In this document: piece after piece, positions 1 to 7,363 of the stretch
How the letters are laid out: each line of letters opens with the position of its first letter
How positions within the stretch are numbered: position 1 is the stretch's first letter
Source: Alphaproteobacteria bacterium UBA6178
Lineage (GTDB): Bacteria > Pseudomonadota > Alphaproteobacteria > Rickettsiales > UBA3002
Direction: 5' to 3'
Assembly: GCA_002422205.1 (NCBI GenBank)
Contig: DITS01000046.1
Location: 40,692-61,556, forward strand
DNA: 20,865 nucleotides
Translations under genes and position numbers: made by a program
The notes under the pieces: generated by a model
What the model was told of the DNA's origin: nothing
The model's database searches: none
The model's input: the letters and a program-made list of their open reading frames with translations, nothing else

Positions 1-19
1 CCTCTCCCTGAGGGAGAGG
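1..19. repeat. Short GC-rich inverted repeat (REP-like)
   Basis: Arms CCTCTCCCT and AGGGAGAGG are perfect reverse complements around one central base. A close relative sits at 14759-14779 (CCCTCTCCC, TCT, GGGAGAGGG), so this is a dispersed palindromic motif rather than a local accident. It lies downstream of aguA on the minus strand. I see no T-tract that would make it a clear terminator. Confidence 0.55.
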
Positions 20-73
20 GAGAAGTATGGCCAGCTCCGCTTAAGCAACGAAAGGCAGGGTCCCATAATACCG

Positions 74-174
74 TCATCCTCGGGGCGGCAAAGCCGATCC
101 CGGGGATCCACTTTAATATTGTAAACCGAGCCTTAGTCACTTCGTTGTCATACTGGTGCTTGACACCAGTATCT
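74..174. repeat. Two intergenic palindromes downstream of aguA
   Basis: Positions 76-109 form an imperfect hairpin: outer arms ATCCTCGGG and CCCGGGGAT with one mismatch, and an inner CGGC, AAA, GCCG. Positions 152-174 form a perfect 9-bp hairpin, ATACTGGTG and CACCAGTAT, around CTTGA. Neither is followed by a T-tract on the minus strand, so repeat element fits better than intrinsic terminator. The whole 1-186 gap is made of such motifs and I see no gene in it. Confidence 0.55.
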
Positions 175-186
175 GGAACATAAAAA

Positions 187-1236
187 CTACACGCACTCCT
201 GCTGGCTCATACAATGCAGCGTGCCCAATCCCAGCACAAAATCCACGCAATGAATCCCCACCACCGCATGCTTGGGCATCAGCTCCGCTAAAATACTCAG
301 CGCCACCCGATCCATCGGATCATTAAAGGTCGGCACCAGCACCAAGCCATTCGCAATCAGAAAATTCGCATAGCTGGCAGGCAGGCGGAAATCCTCATAC
401 AGCAGCGCCTTCGGCATCGGCAACTCCACCACATTCAGCGGTTTGCCCTTAGCGTCGGTGGCGCGCTTCAGGCGTCGCGCATTGTCGCGCAGCAAGTCAT
501 AATTTGCGTCCGTCTTATCGCGCGTCGTAGCAATCACCACCGTATCCGCATTCACAAACCGCGCCAGATCATCAATATGCCCATGCGTGTCATCGCCGAC
601 AATCCCATGCCCCAGCCAGATCGTATGCGGCGCGCCGAGATAATCCGCAAACACCTGCTCGTAATCATCGCGCGTAAAGCCTGCATTGCGCACCTGCACG
701 CTGGGGTCCAGCAACCATTCCTCGGTCACCATCACACACCCCTTGCCATTCACCTCAATCCCGCCACCTTCCAGCACCACACGGCGGCCTTTATGCATCG
801 GCACAATCCGCTCCAGCTTGAGCGCCTCATTCATCCGCTCAGGCACGCTTACATCATGGCGGTGATTGCGATATTTTGCCCAGCCATTAAAGCCCCAATG
901 TAACATCGCTTTTTCGGTGCCATCAGAAATAAATGTCGGCCCCGAATCGCGAAGCCAAATCCGGTTGGTCGCTATCTCATGAAACCGCACGCACCTATCA
1001 TCGACACCCGCCGCCATAAAAATGCCTTGCGCCTGCTCGCGCTGCTTGGCATCACGCACCAGCAGCTCCACCTGCACATGCGCCGCCAAATGCCGCACAA
1101 TCTCACCATACACAAACGGGATCGGTGCAAATTTACCCGGCCAGTCAGCGCGGTGATGCGGCCATGCCAGCCAGATGGCACGCTGCGGCTCCCATTCGGC
1201 AGGCATACGGAACCCGCGCTGCGCAGGGCTTTGCAT
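187..1236 (-). CDS. aguA: Agmatine deiminase
   Basis: Predicted to hydrolyse agmatine to N-carbamoylputrescine and ammonia, the first step of the arginine-decarboxylase-derived putrescine route. The 349-residue protein has the usual family length. Family signatures of the guanidino-group-modifying (Porphyromonas-type deiminase) fold are visible in order: WLRDSGP near residue 97, EGGGIEVNGKG near 156-166, THGHIDDLARF near 217-227, and the C-terminal GTLHCMSQQ with the expected nucleophilic cysteine at about residue 342. The ATG start overlaps the aguB stop by one base (TAATG at 1234-1238), implying translational coupling. A second ATG at codon 11 is possible but lacks that coupling. The next enzyme of the pathway lies directly upstream, which strengthens agmatine over peptidyl-arginine as substrate. 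Confidence 0.93.
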   Translation of the reverse strand: MQSPAQRGFRMPAEWEPQRAIWLAWPHHRADWPGKFAPIPFVYGEIVRHLAAHVQVELLVRDAKQREQAQGIFMAAGVDDRCVRFHEIATNRIWLRDSGPTFISDGTEKAMLHWGFNGWAKYRNHRHDVSVPERMNEALKLERIVPMHKGRRVVLEGGGIEVNGKGCVMVTEEWLLDPSVQVRNAGFTRDDYEQVFADYLGAPHTIWLGHGIVGDDTHGHIDDLARFVNADTVVIATTRDKTDANYDLLRDNARRLKRATDAKGKPLNVVELPMPKALLYEDFRLPASYANFLIANGLVLVPTFNDPMDRVALSILAELMPKHAVVGIHCVDFVLGLGTLHCMSQQECV

Positions 1237-2117
1237 TAGCTGTTGCCAAACCGCTTGGTGAGATCGCCATACGCATCCACGCGACGGTCACGGAAAAACG
1301 GCCAGTTGCGGCGTGTCTCTTCAATCAGCGCGGGATCAATGCGCGCGGTGAGCACGCACTCCTCATCCACGCCGGCTTTGGCCAGAATCCGCCCGAACGG
1401 GTCGGCAATAAACGACCCGCCCCAAAATTCAATCCCGCCATCTTTCGGCCCTTCATGGCCAATGCGATTCACCGCCGCCACAAACACGCCATTCGATATC
1501 GCATGCGCGCGCTGCATCGTTTCCCACGCGCTGCATTGCGCCTCACCATATTCGGCCTTCTCCGACGGGTGCCAGCCAATCGCTGTCGGATAAAAAAGCA
1601 TCTGCGCGCCCTGCATCGCCGTCAATCGCGCGCCCTCAGGATACCACTGATCCCAGCACACCAACGTACCCAGCTTACCCACCGCCGTGTCAAATGTTTT
1701 GAAGCCGGTATCACCAGGCGTAAAATAATATTTCTCGTAAAACAGCGGATCATGCGGAATATGCATTTTGCGATAGATGCCCAGCAACGTGCCATCCTTA
1801 TCAATCATCACCGCTGTATTATGATGCAACCCCGGCGCACGCCGCTCAAAAATCGAGCCAATAATCACCATGCCGGTGTCTTTCGCAATCTGGCACAAAC
1901 GCTCCGTCGTCGGCCCCGGAATCGGCTCGGCCAGATCAAACAGCTCCTGTTTTTCTTCCTGACAAAAATAATCGGTGAGGAACAGCTCCGGCAAAGACGC
2001 CACCTGCACAGCGTTAGCCGCCGCTTCGCGCAACAGCTTCTCCGCACGCGCCATGCTATCAGCCGCGTCACGCGTCATACGCATCTGAATGAGTCCTACA
2101 GTAAAAGCACCAGCCAT
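1236..2117 (-). CDS. aguB: N-carbamoylputrescine amidase
   Basis: Nitrilase-superfamily (carbon-nitrogen hydrolase) enzyme of 293 residues, predicted to convert N-carbamoylputrescine to putrescine, CO2 and ammonia. The Glu-Lys-Cys catalytic set is visible: E44 in LPELF, K117 in YRKMHIP and C154 in LVCWDQWYPEGAR. The WDQWYPEGAR stretch is typical of the AguB branch. I place the start at the ATG at 2117, not the GTG one codon earlier, because GAGGG sits about five bases before it. The gene is first in a two-gene operon with aguA, and the two enzymes together make putrescine from agmatine. A terminator-like hairpin at 2142-2176 separates it from the gene upstream. Confidence 0.93.
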   Translation of the reverse strand: MAGAFTVGLIQMRMTRDAADSMARAEKLLREAAANAVQVASLPELFLTDYFCQEEKQELFDLAEPIPGPTTERLCQIAKDTGMVIIGSIFERRAPGLHHNTAVMIDKDGTLLGIYRKMHIPHDPLFYEKYYFTPGDTGFKTFDTAVGKLGTLVCWDQWYPEGARLTAMQGAQMLFYPTAIGWHPSEKAEYGEAQCSAWETMQRAHAISNGVFVAAVNRIGHEGPKDGGIEFWGGSFIADPFGRILAKAGVDEECVLTARIDPALIEETRRNWPFFRDRRVDAYGDLTKRFGNS

Positions 2118-2141
2118 CACACCCTCACGAGCTAGAATTTA

Positions 2142-2176
2142 AACGGGGGCTGGGCTTAGCATAAGCCCCCCCAAAA
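2142..2176 (-). terminator. Putative intrinsic terminator of the 2184-3023 gene
   Basis: On the minus strand, just after the stop of the unknown iron-locus gene, GGGGGCT pairs with AGCCCCC across a 12-base interior. An alternative nested stem, GGGCTTA and TAAGCCC, closes on a three-base loop. The tail is GTTTAAATT, moderately T-rich. It lies between that gene and aguB, so aguBA probably has its own promoter. Confidence 0.55.
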
Positions 2177-2183
2177 CGCAAGG

Positions 2184-3023
2184 TTAACAAACACCCTCAG
2201 CGCAACCCCGCGGCATACCAATTCTCTGCTGATGCTCCCGCTCCGTCGTTTTCGTATCAGGCCGGTTCCACGGCTTATCCGAAATATGACCATCAAACGC
2301 ATACATATTAAAAGCAGGCATGCCACTCGGCACCGAAAAATCATGCTGCTTGGATGAGTTATATGTCAAAAATATGGTATCGGGAAAGGCTCGACCCACC
2401 GGCTCTTTTTCGCTTTTGCACAGCTCGTAATACATCCGCGCCACATCCTGTGGCGACGTGTCATCACGCTGGTAATATTTCTCTGCACGCATGCCCAGCA
2501 CGTCCAGCATTTCTGTATTACATTGTTTGGATTGCTCAGTATGCTTTCGCAAAGCGTCGTAACCGCCTTCGCGTGAAGTATAAGCGATATCCGGATTCAC
2601 ATAATCACTCAGTCGCGAAAGCCCGCTAAATCGTACCTTCGAATCATCCGTGTTGATGATCTCGTCAAATGCCGCGCGCGTCTGCTCAATATAAGATTCC
2701 GGCAAATCGATACCGTTAAACGCCACATGCGTATCGGCAAACACCACATGCAAATCCACCGGCATATCCAGCTGGCTCAACGCTTTTTTCACAAAAGCAA
2801 TGCCCTCTTTTTCAATGTCGGTTACCTCGTCGCGCACGCCTTTCGCCCAATAGATCATCACCGGCACCGGCCTGTCCTTGCGCAGCGCGGTCTCAATAAT
2901 CGCCTTAATCGCATCGGCATCCCCCGCATGCAAAGCGCCACGGCGATACCCCGCCTTATGAGAGGCCAGCGCGTTATAACGCTCAGCGGTCGTTAATGAT
3001 TTTGTATCAGCAGGTTGCTTCAC
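2184..3023 (-). CDS. Uncharacterised 279-residue protein, probably iron-regulated
   Basis: I do not recognise this protein with confidence. It appears soluble and cytosolic: no signal peptide or membrane segment is visible. Conserved-looking stretches are PVPVMIYWAKG (53-62), LHVVFADTHVAFNG (91-104), FLTYNSS (218-224), and PSGMPAFNMYAF followed by SDKPW (232-252). The order, an early hydrophobic strand with AKG, a strand ending in D-x-H/R, and a late PW, faintly recalls isonitrile synthases of the DIT1/PvcA family. I could not align it convincingly, so that is only a hypothesis. The start is GTG at 3023, preceded by GGAG at good spacing and an in-frame stop slightly further upstream. A perfect Fur-like palindrome lies 36 bp before the start, implying iron repression. 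It is divergent from the flavoenzyme at 3224. Confidence 0.8.
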   Translation of the reverse strand: MKQPADTKSLTTAERYNALASHKAGYRRGALHAGDADAIKAIIETALRKDRPVPVMIYWAKGVRDEVTDIEKEGIAFVKKALSQLDMPVDLHVVFADTHVAFNGIDLPESYIEQTRAAFDEIINTDDSKVRFSGLSRLSDYVNPDIAYTSREGGYDALRKHTEQSKQCNTEMLDVLGMRAEKYYQRDDTSPQDVARMYYELCKSEKEPVGRAFPDTIFLTYNSSKQHDFSVPSGMPAFNMYAFDGHISDKPWNRPDTKTTEREHQQRIGMPRGCAEGVC

Positions 3024-3056
3024 TTTGACTCCACATTATCCAGCAGCGAATAGTTG

Positions 3057-3080
3057 TTGCAAATGATTCTCATTTGAATT
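3057..3080 (-). promoter_or_regulatory. Putative Fur box 1
   Basis: Positions 3060-3076 read CAAATGA, TTC, TCATTTG, a perfect 7-3-7 inverted repeat. It matches the usual Fur pattern of ATGA and TCAT half-sites in an A/T context. Its minus-strand core CAAATGAGAAT is repeated exactly in box 2. It lies upstream of the minus-strand gene that starts at 3023, so it probably represses that gene when iron is plentiful. Binding by Mur, Zur or an Irr-like protein is an alternative. Confidence 0.7.
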
Positions 3081-3130
3081 AACAGGGATTAACCTTCTAG
3101 GGATTCTGCCGCTCAAACGCAACCCATATT

Positions 3131-3155
3131 TTGCAAATGAGAATGAATGTCATTA
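3131..3155 (+). promoter_or_regulatory. Putative Fur box 2
   Basis: Positions 3133-3154 contain GCAAATGAGAATGAATGTCA, with the same 11-base CAAATGAGAAT core as box 1 but on the opposite strand. It is a less perfect palindrome and fits the tandem-hexamer description of a Fur box better. It lies about 70 bp before the ATG at 3224 and overlaps a possible TTGCAA -35 element at 3131-3136. It is the likely iron operator of the plus-strand operon. Confidence 0.62.
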
Positions 3156-3223
3156 AATCGTCACACTCAAACTCCATAATGGCGTGATAGAACACCCAAA
3201 ATGATAAAAGTAACGGAGCAAGC

Positions 3224-4540
3224 ATGACCCCCCCCCACAACATCGCCATCGTCGGCGGTGGCATCGCCGGATTAGCAACCGCCTACCAATTGCTGCAAAA
3301 AAATCCCACCCTTACAATTGATCTGTTTGAAAAGGGCAGCGCCGATAGTTACGAAGCCGGAAAGGATAATTCTCACCGCGCCAGTCTAGGTGCATCCACC
3401 GCACGCACCATGCGCCTGATGGGCGCCGCCAAAGGTGTCGGCCAGTGGAATGTGCGTGAAACCCTCGCCATGCTGGAGCGATTGCAAGCCGATAGCGGCA
3501 ACACATTATTCAAACCACAAGCCTCCGCCTTCCTGGGCAAACCACTGGGCGATCCGGCATACGATAAAAGCAAACAATCCTTAATCGACGCTGAGGTGGA
3601 GTTTCAGGAATGGATCGGCAAGGACGCCAAAATCCGCTGGCCCGGTTTTTACAACACCCTGCCCGACGAGGCGCGACTGCTGGTAGAAGACCCCTACCAC
3701 CCCGATCACAACCCCAATGGCGCCGCCCTCGTCATCAATCAGGAAAAGCTGATGCAAACGCTGAAAACATACCTGCAAGATCATGGCGTCACCTTCCATT
3801 TCAGCAGCACCATTAAAAAAGTCGAACAGCGTGATGACAAGTCCGTCCTCACCCTCGCCGACGGCAGCGAACATACCGCAGATCAGAGTATCATCGCCCC
3901 CGGCCAATGGATCGGCGAGCTGGTCGACACCAAAAAGCACGGCATTGAAACCCGCCTCACCCGCGTGGTTTACGCACAAATCGATATGCAGGCACTGGGC
4001 TATCAGCCCAACGGTTTCCCCTTCAGCAAAGGCTTTGTCCCCTCCGGCGGCGAAGGCTCCGCCTATGGCTTCAACGCCGACCCCAAATCGCCAATCCTCA
4101 AATTCCTCCCTGCCGCCACCAGCCGTACTGCCGATTCAGTCGACGCATTGCACGCCCCCATCACCGACGAGGAAAAAGACGCGGCACTCACCGCTGCCTC
4201 TATCCGCTTCGGTATCGACAAAGACAGATTGCGCGAACATACCAGCTTCGGCACCTGCGCCTATACCAATCCCAAAATCGGCGAAAAGGCGCTCGTCGCC
4301 CGCCTCGATGACACCACCACGCTCATCGGCCTCGACAGCTCCGGCACTGCACGCACCATCGGCGGCATGGCCGCTATCGCCGCCCATCTCGCACTTGGCC
4401 TGCCCGAGCCCGAAAAAGGCAGCTATGACGCTTTCAGCCTCGAAGCGCATCACCGCCAGAACAATCCGCGGGAAATATCTATAGGGCCTGCAACGGCAAC
4501 GGAAATTCCCTTAGAGCGTCAAGCAGGAGCGGCACGCTAA
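3224..4540 (+). CDS. FAD-dependent oxidoreductase, sarcosine/N-methyltryptophan oxidase type
   Basis: A flavoprotein of the D-amino-acid-oxidase/DadA-like fold, 438 residues. The N-terminal Rossmann motif GGGIAGLATA spans residues 11-20, with an acidic residue ending the second strand (FEKG). ASTARTMRLMG (57-67) resembles the arginine-containing motif of monomeric sarcosine oxidases. FGTCAYT (342-348) places C345 where that family attaches FAD covalently through cysteine. The C-terminal IGLDSSGTARTIGG replaces the usual SGHGFK-type motif, so the substrate cannot be named; a secondary or N-methyl amine is the family expectation. The ATG at 3224 has an ACGGAGC Shine-Dalgarno sequence. A run of nine C immediately follows the first codon. 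The gene overlaps the next by one base (TAATG), and a Fur-like site lies upstream, so it probably heads an iron-repressed operon. Confidence 0.85.
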   Translation: MTPPHNIAIVGGGIAGLATAYQLLQKNPTLTIDLFEKGSADSYEAGKDNSHRASLGASTARTMRLMGAAKGVGQWNVRETLAMLERLQADSGNTLFKPQASAFLGKPLGDPAYDKSKQSLIDAEVEFQEWIGKDAKIRWPGFYNTLPDEARLLVEDPYHPDHNPNGAALVINQEKLMQTLKTYLQDHGVTFHFSSTIKKVEQRDDKSVLTLADGSEHTADQSIIAPGQWIGELVDTKKHGIETRLTRVVYAQIDMQALGYQPNGFPFSKGFVPSGGEGSAYGFNADPKSPILKFLPAATSRTADSVDALHAPITDEEKDAALTAASIRFGIDKDRLREHTSFGTCAYTNPKIGEKALVARLDDTTTLIGLDSSGTARTIGGMAAIAAHLALGLPEPEKGSYDAFSLEAHHRQNNPREISIGPATATEIPLERQAGAAR

Positions 4541-4806
4541 TGACATTCACCCAAAAAATCGCCGCATCCTCAGCACAAGGCACCCTCTATTGCATCACGG
4601 ATTCCGGCGCCGATTTGCTCGATTTTTACTATCTGCTTTTAGTGCCCGACAGCAAACGCCAGCGCTTCGAGCGCGCGATTGCCGCCCAGCCCGTCCGCCT
4701 CGCCGATTATGGCCGCCTGCTAACCCACGGCACCGGCACGCCCGACGCGCACACCCTCACAAGCGCACTCGCCGGAACCAACCGCCAACAACAGGATGCT
4801 GTATGA
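4540..4806 (+). CDS. Small coupled protein, paralogue of the one at 13518
   Basis: Unrecognised 88-residue protein. It overlaps the flavoenzyme stop by one base (TAATG) and the next gene by four (ATGA), so all three genes are probably translated together. It contains no signal peptide or membrane segment. It shares a spaced pattern with the 84-residue protein at 13518-13772: YLxxxP, then E[RK]A[IL]xAxPV, then Gx(2)PxxHTxT, plus an MT[FY]xxK[IL] start. The shared order over nearly the whole length suggests a real small family. Both members sit directly behind a metabolic enzyme gene. Function is unknown; an accessory or regulatory subunit is a guess. Confidence 0.78.
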   Translation: MTFTQKIAASSAQGTLYCITDSGADLLDFYYLLLVPDSKRQRFERAIAAQPVRLADYGRLLTHGTGTPDAHTLTSALAGTNRQQQDAV

Positions 4807-5225
4807 GCGTATCTATTCCCTACCCCCAAATTGAAGCTCTCAGCGCCGCGCATAAAAAATTGGTGGAAACACAGAAGCAAATGGGCGACTCAGATCCATT
4901 TTATCAGGAAATAACCAGCATCACGGCAAAGCTAGCACCCATTATTACGCAAGCCACTGCCAACCGCATCGGTGATGAAGCCCCATTAACCGATGAAAAG
5001 ATAGAGACGCTAAACGCGCTCGGCCCCACTTTAACTGAATTGGAGAAGGCTAGCGCTAGGCTAGCCCAAATGCATCAATTCACTAACAGCCGCATGCATT
5101 TTGACGGCTCCCCTTCAACATTCATTCACTCGCGTGAGGCCATTCTGGCTAGCGGCATCAGCCGCGGTGTAACCGGACTAAACAAGGCCCTCGCCCCCAT
5201 CCACCAAAGCCTCAACAGCCGCTGA
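4803..5225 (+). CDS. Hypothetical 140-residue helical protein
   Basis: Last gene of the flavoenzyme operon. The ATG at 4803 overlaps the previous stop as ATGA, with AGGA about six bases upstream. This is preferred over a longer open frame from a TTG at 4590, which would lie entirely inside the previous gene. The protein is predicted mostly helical, rich in Ala, Leu and Lys/Glu, with heptad-like spacing around residues 7-90, and has no signal peptide or membrane segment. No known domain is evident. The coding sequence is more AT-rich than the two genes before it. It ends 64 bp from the convergent htpX-like gene. Confidence 0.72.
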   Translation: MSVSIPYPQIEALSAAHKKLVETQKQMGDSDPFYQEITSITAKLAPIITQATANRIGDEAPLTDEKIETLNALGPTLTELEKASARLAQMHQFTNSRMHFDGSPSTFIHSREAILASGISRGVTGLNKALAPIHQSLNSR

Positions 5226-5289
5226 GAAAGCTAAGGAAAATGGCTTCCCGTATATCTGGACGCATGAATACAAAATTTTGGGCACACTA

Positions 5290-6264
5290 TTAACCCCACG
5301 GGCCAATCGGTGCATCGGCGGTTGGCCGTAATGTGCTACGGCCATTCGCATAGCGCGTTAGAGCCTCGATACGCTTCTCGATCGGTGGGTGGGTAGCAAA
5401 CAGGCTGAGAAAACTGGCTTTCGGATCATTTTCAATGCACATCTGCGCAACTTCCGCTGGCATGTCTTCGAGGGTGGCATGGCCCGATATTTTTTCCAAA
5501 GCGGCAATCATGGCGTCGGGATTTTTCGTCAACTCCACCGCACCCGCATCAGCCAGATATTCGCGTTTGCGCGAGATGGCGAAGCGCAGTAAAATGGCGA
5601 AAAAATAGCCCACCGCCAGCACGATCCCCGCGACGATCATGATCTTGCCACCGTTGCGTCCGCGCGACATGCGACCATAGCGCATTGAGCGGAACAGCAT
5701 TTCAGCCAGGAAACTTATCATGCCGACGAAAATCACGCTGATAATGAGCAGGCGTACGTCTTTATTCATGATATGCGTCAGTTCATGGGCGATCACCGCC
5801 TCTAATTCGTCGTCGGACAGCGCGTCAATCAATCCCTGCGTCAGGGTAACGGTGTAGTTCTTATCAGAGATGCCGCTGGCAAAAGCGTTACGCGCAGGCG
5901 TGTCGATGATTGCCAGTTTCGGCATGGGAATGCCTCGGGAAATACAGAGATTCTCAAGCATATTATAGATTTTCGGCTGTGCGTTCCGGGTGACGTGATA
6001 TGCGCCGGACGCTGCATCAATCAGGTGTTGGTGCTTAAAAAAAGCGATAGAAAACCAGATAGCAGCAGCGATAAAGGCGAAATGCCAACTAGTGGTAAGC
6101 ACCCTCAATGAACGAGCGAACGCATCAGCTTCTGTGGCGTGATACAGATATGCGCCGACCCATAGCATCAACACAAGCAGTACGGGAAACCCGGTCAACA
6201 GCAGCACAGACTTGATATTATTGTTCCAGATATGGGTCTGAAGCCCAACGGACGACACCACCAT
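5290..6264 (-). CDS. HtpX-like M48 family membrane metalloprotease
   Basis: Zinc-dependent integral membrane protease for quality control of membrane proteins. The catalytic HELTH motif is at about residues 160-164, and the third zinc ligand is the glutamate in RKREYLADAGA near residue 236. Four hydrophobic segments are visible, near 20-42, 60-78, 172-192 and 208-228, flanking the active site as in HtpX. FATHPPIEKRIEAL near the C-terminus is another family hallmark. I chose the ATG at 6264 because GGAGG lies six bases upstream; a TTG one codon earlier would be too close. It follows the lemA gene by about 15 bp, and this LemA plus M48 pair is a common bacterial arrangement. HtpX itself is usually shorter, so this may be a relative rather than an orthologue. 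Confidence 0.9.
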   Translation of the reverse strand: MVVSSVGLQTHIWNNNIKSVLLLTGFPVLLVLMLWVGAYLYHATEADAFARSLRVLTTSWHFAFIAAAIWFSIAFFKHQHLIDAASGAYHVTRNAQPKIYNMLENLCISRGIPMPKLAIIDTPARNAFASGISDKNYTVTLTQGLIDALSDDELEAVIAHELTHIMNKDVRLLIISVIFVGMISFLAEMLFRSMRYGRMSRGRNGGKIMIVAGIVLAVGYFFAILLRFAISRKREYLADAGAVELTKNPDAMIAALEKISGHATLEDMPAEVAQMCIENDPKASFLSLFATHPPIEKRIEALTRYANGRSTLRPTADAPIGPWG

Positions 6265-6279
6265 CAAGCGCCTCCGCTT

Positions 6280-6846
6280 TTACTGGAACACCACTTTAAC
6301 AGGCTGGTCAATCTGTATTTTTTCCTGCTCTGGCACATTGAAGAGTTCCTGCGCTGTAAAATTAAACATGCGTGCCACCAGTACGGCAGGGAATTGCTCA
6401 ATCACCGTATTGTACTCAGCCACCGCATTGTTGAAGAAGCGGCGGGCAGCGGCGACCTTGTTCTCAATGTCAGCCAGCTCACGCTGCAAGCCCATGAAAT
6501 TCTCGCTTGCCTTGAGGTCGGGATAATTCTCCGCCACGGCCAGCAGGTTGGTGAGCGCCATGCCTAGCATACCTTCGGCTTTGGCACGCTCGGCAACATC
6601 CTTGGTGTTCATTGCTTCGGCGCGCGCATTGGTCACGTTTTCAAGAAGCGTTTTCTCGTGTGACACATACCCTTTGACGGTTTCCACCAGATTTGGAATA
6701 AGATCATAGCGTAGCTTGAGCTGGATATCGATATCGGAAAACGCCTGACGGTAACGCTGCCGCAGCGCAACGATACGGTTATATAAAACAATCAGCAACA
6801 GAGCGATGCCGCCAATGCCAATCAGCAGAATGATGCCTATATCCAT
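6280..6846 (-). CDS. lemA: LemA family protein
   Basis: A 188-residue membrane-anchored helical protein. One N-terminal membrane segment (residues about 3-22, IGIILLIGIGGIALLLIVLY) is followed by the family signature RYDLIPNLVETVKGY and long amphipathic helices. The hallmark NxRAEAM-like patch (TNARAEAMNT) and the AENYPDLKASENFMGLQREL block are also present. The ATG at 6846 is preferred over one seven codons earlier because GGGAGGG lies five bases before it. LemA function is poorly known; association with the M48 protease encoded next is suggested by the conserved gene pairing. The two genes form an apparent operon. Confidence 0.92.
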   Translation of the reverse strand: MDIGIILLIGIGGIALLLIVLYNRIVALRQRYRQAFSDIDIQLKLRYDLIPNLVETVKGYVSHEKTLLENVTNARAEAMNTKDVAERAKAEGMLGMALTNLLAVAENYPDLKASENFMGLQRELADIENKVAAARRFFNNAVAEYNTVIEQFPAVLVARMFNFTAQELFNVPEQEKIQIDQPVKVVFQ

Positions 6847-7070
6847 AAATCCCTCCCTATATAGCATCCAAAGTTTAGACTTACTCTCCCAGCTTGGCTA
6901 GCGTTATCGTAAACCATTGAAATAGTATAGATTTAATCTGTACGCAACCGGCTATCGAAAGCTGTCAATAAACTTAGACTGGATAATTTGCATTTTTGAC
7001 AGCAAAAATTCTTTAATCAAATCAGTATACTAAAAGTTGAATTTCTTTCAAGAGCTATAAAATTGTTCAA

Positions 7071-7160
7071 TGGCGGACAGGGTGGGATTCGAACCCACGA
7101 TAGAGTTGCCCCTATACCGGTTTTCGAGACCAGCGCCTTCAGCCACTCGGCCACCTGTCC
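7071..7160 (-). tRNA. tRNA-Ser (CGA)
   Basis: Type II tRNA with encoded CCA. The acceptor GGACAGG pairs with CCTGTCC and is followed by discriminator G and CCA (TGG at 7071-7073 on the plus strand). The anticodon arm is CTGGT, loop CTCGAAA, ACCGG, giving anticodon CGA, which reads UCG. The long variable arm TATAGGGGCAACTCTAT separates it from the T arm with GTTCGAATC. The gene-poor flanks, 6847-7070 and 7162-7363, show no ORF worth calling. Confidence 0.97.
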
Positions 7161-7205
7161 GTTAGCTACACTTCGCGACCCCTGGGAGCGCTAGTGTTGC
7201 TTACG

Positions 7206-7237
7206 CCCGCCATAGCCCAAAGGGCGACGGCTGGCTA
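7206..7237. repeat. Intergenic palindromic repeat candidate
   Basis: GCCC, AAA, GGGC (7215-7225) forms an inner hairpin inside a wider symmetry in which GCCATAGCC faces GGCTGGC. It lies between tRNA-Ser and the RTX gene. The shape is like other palindromes in this window, but I see no second copy here. Judged by structure only. Confidence 0.35.
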
Positions 7238-7363
7238 TCTCCGCTTGCGATCAACTTACTTAAGACCACAACCCTTCACCCAGCCAAGCCGGACAAAAGC
7301 TGCAGGCAAAATAGAGTGAAGCGCAGCATTATCAAGGAAAATCTGCATCAGCGCCTAACGCGC

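Noticed and set aside
1125..2135. 336-codon plus-strand open frame opposite aguA and aguB
   Set aside because: It is antisense to two well-supported enzymes, its Arg/His-rich product shows no family features, and GC-rich codon structure of the opposite strand explains the open frame.
4590..4802. Extended start for the 140-residue hypothetical protein
   Set aside because: It would begin at a TTG inside the previous gene and encode an Arg/Pro-rich out-of-frame reading of that gene; the ATGA overlap at 4803 is better.
6961..7003. GCTGTCAA and TTGACAGC inverted repeat considered as a terminator of tRNA-Ser
   Set aside because: The 27-base loop and lack of a T-tract after the stem on the minus strand make this weak; perhaps a chance palindrome.
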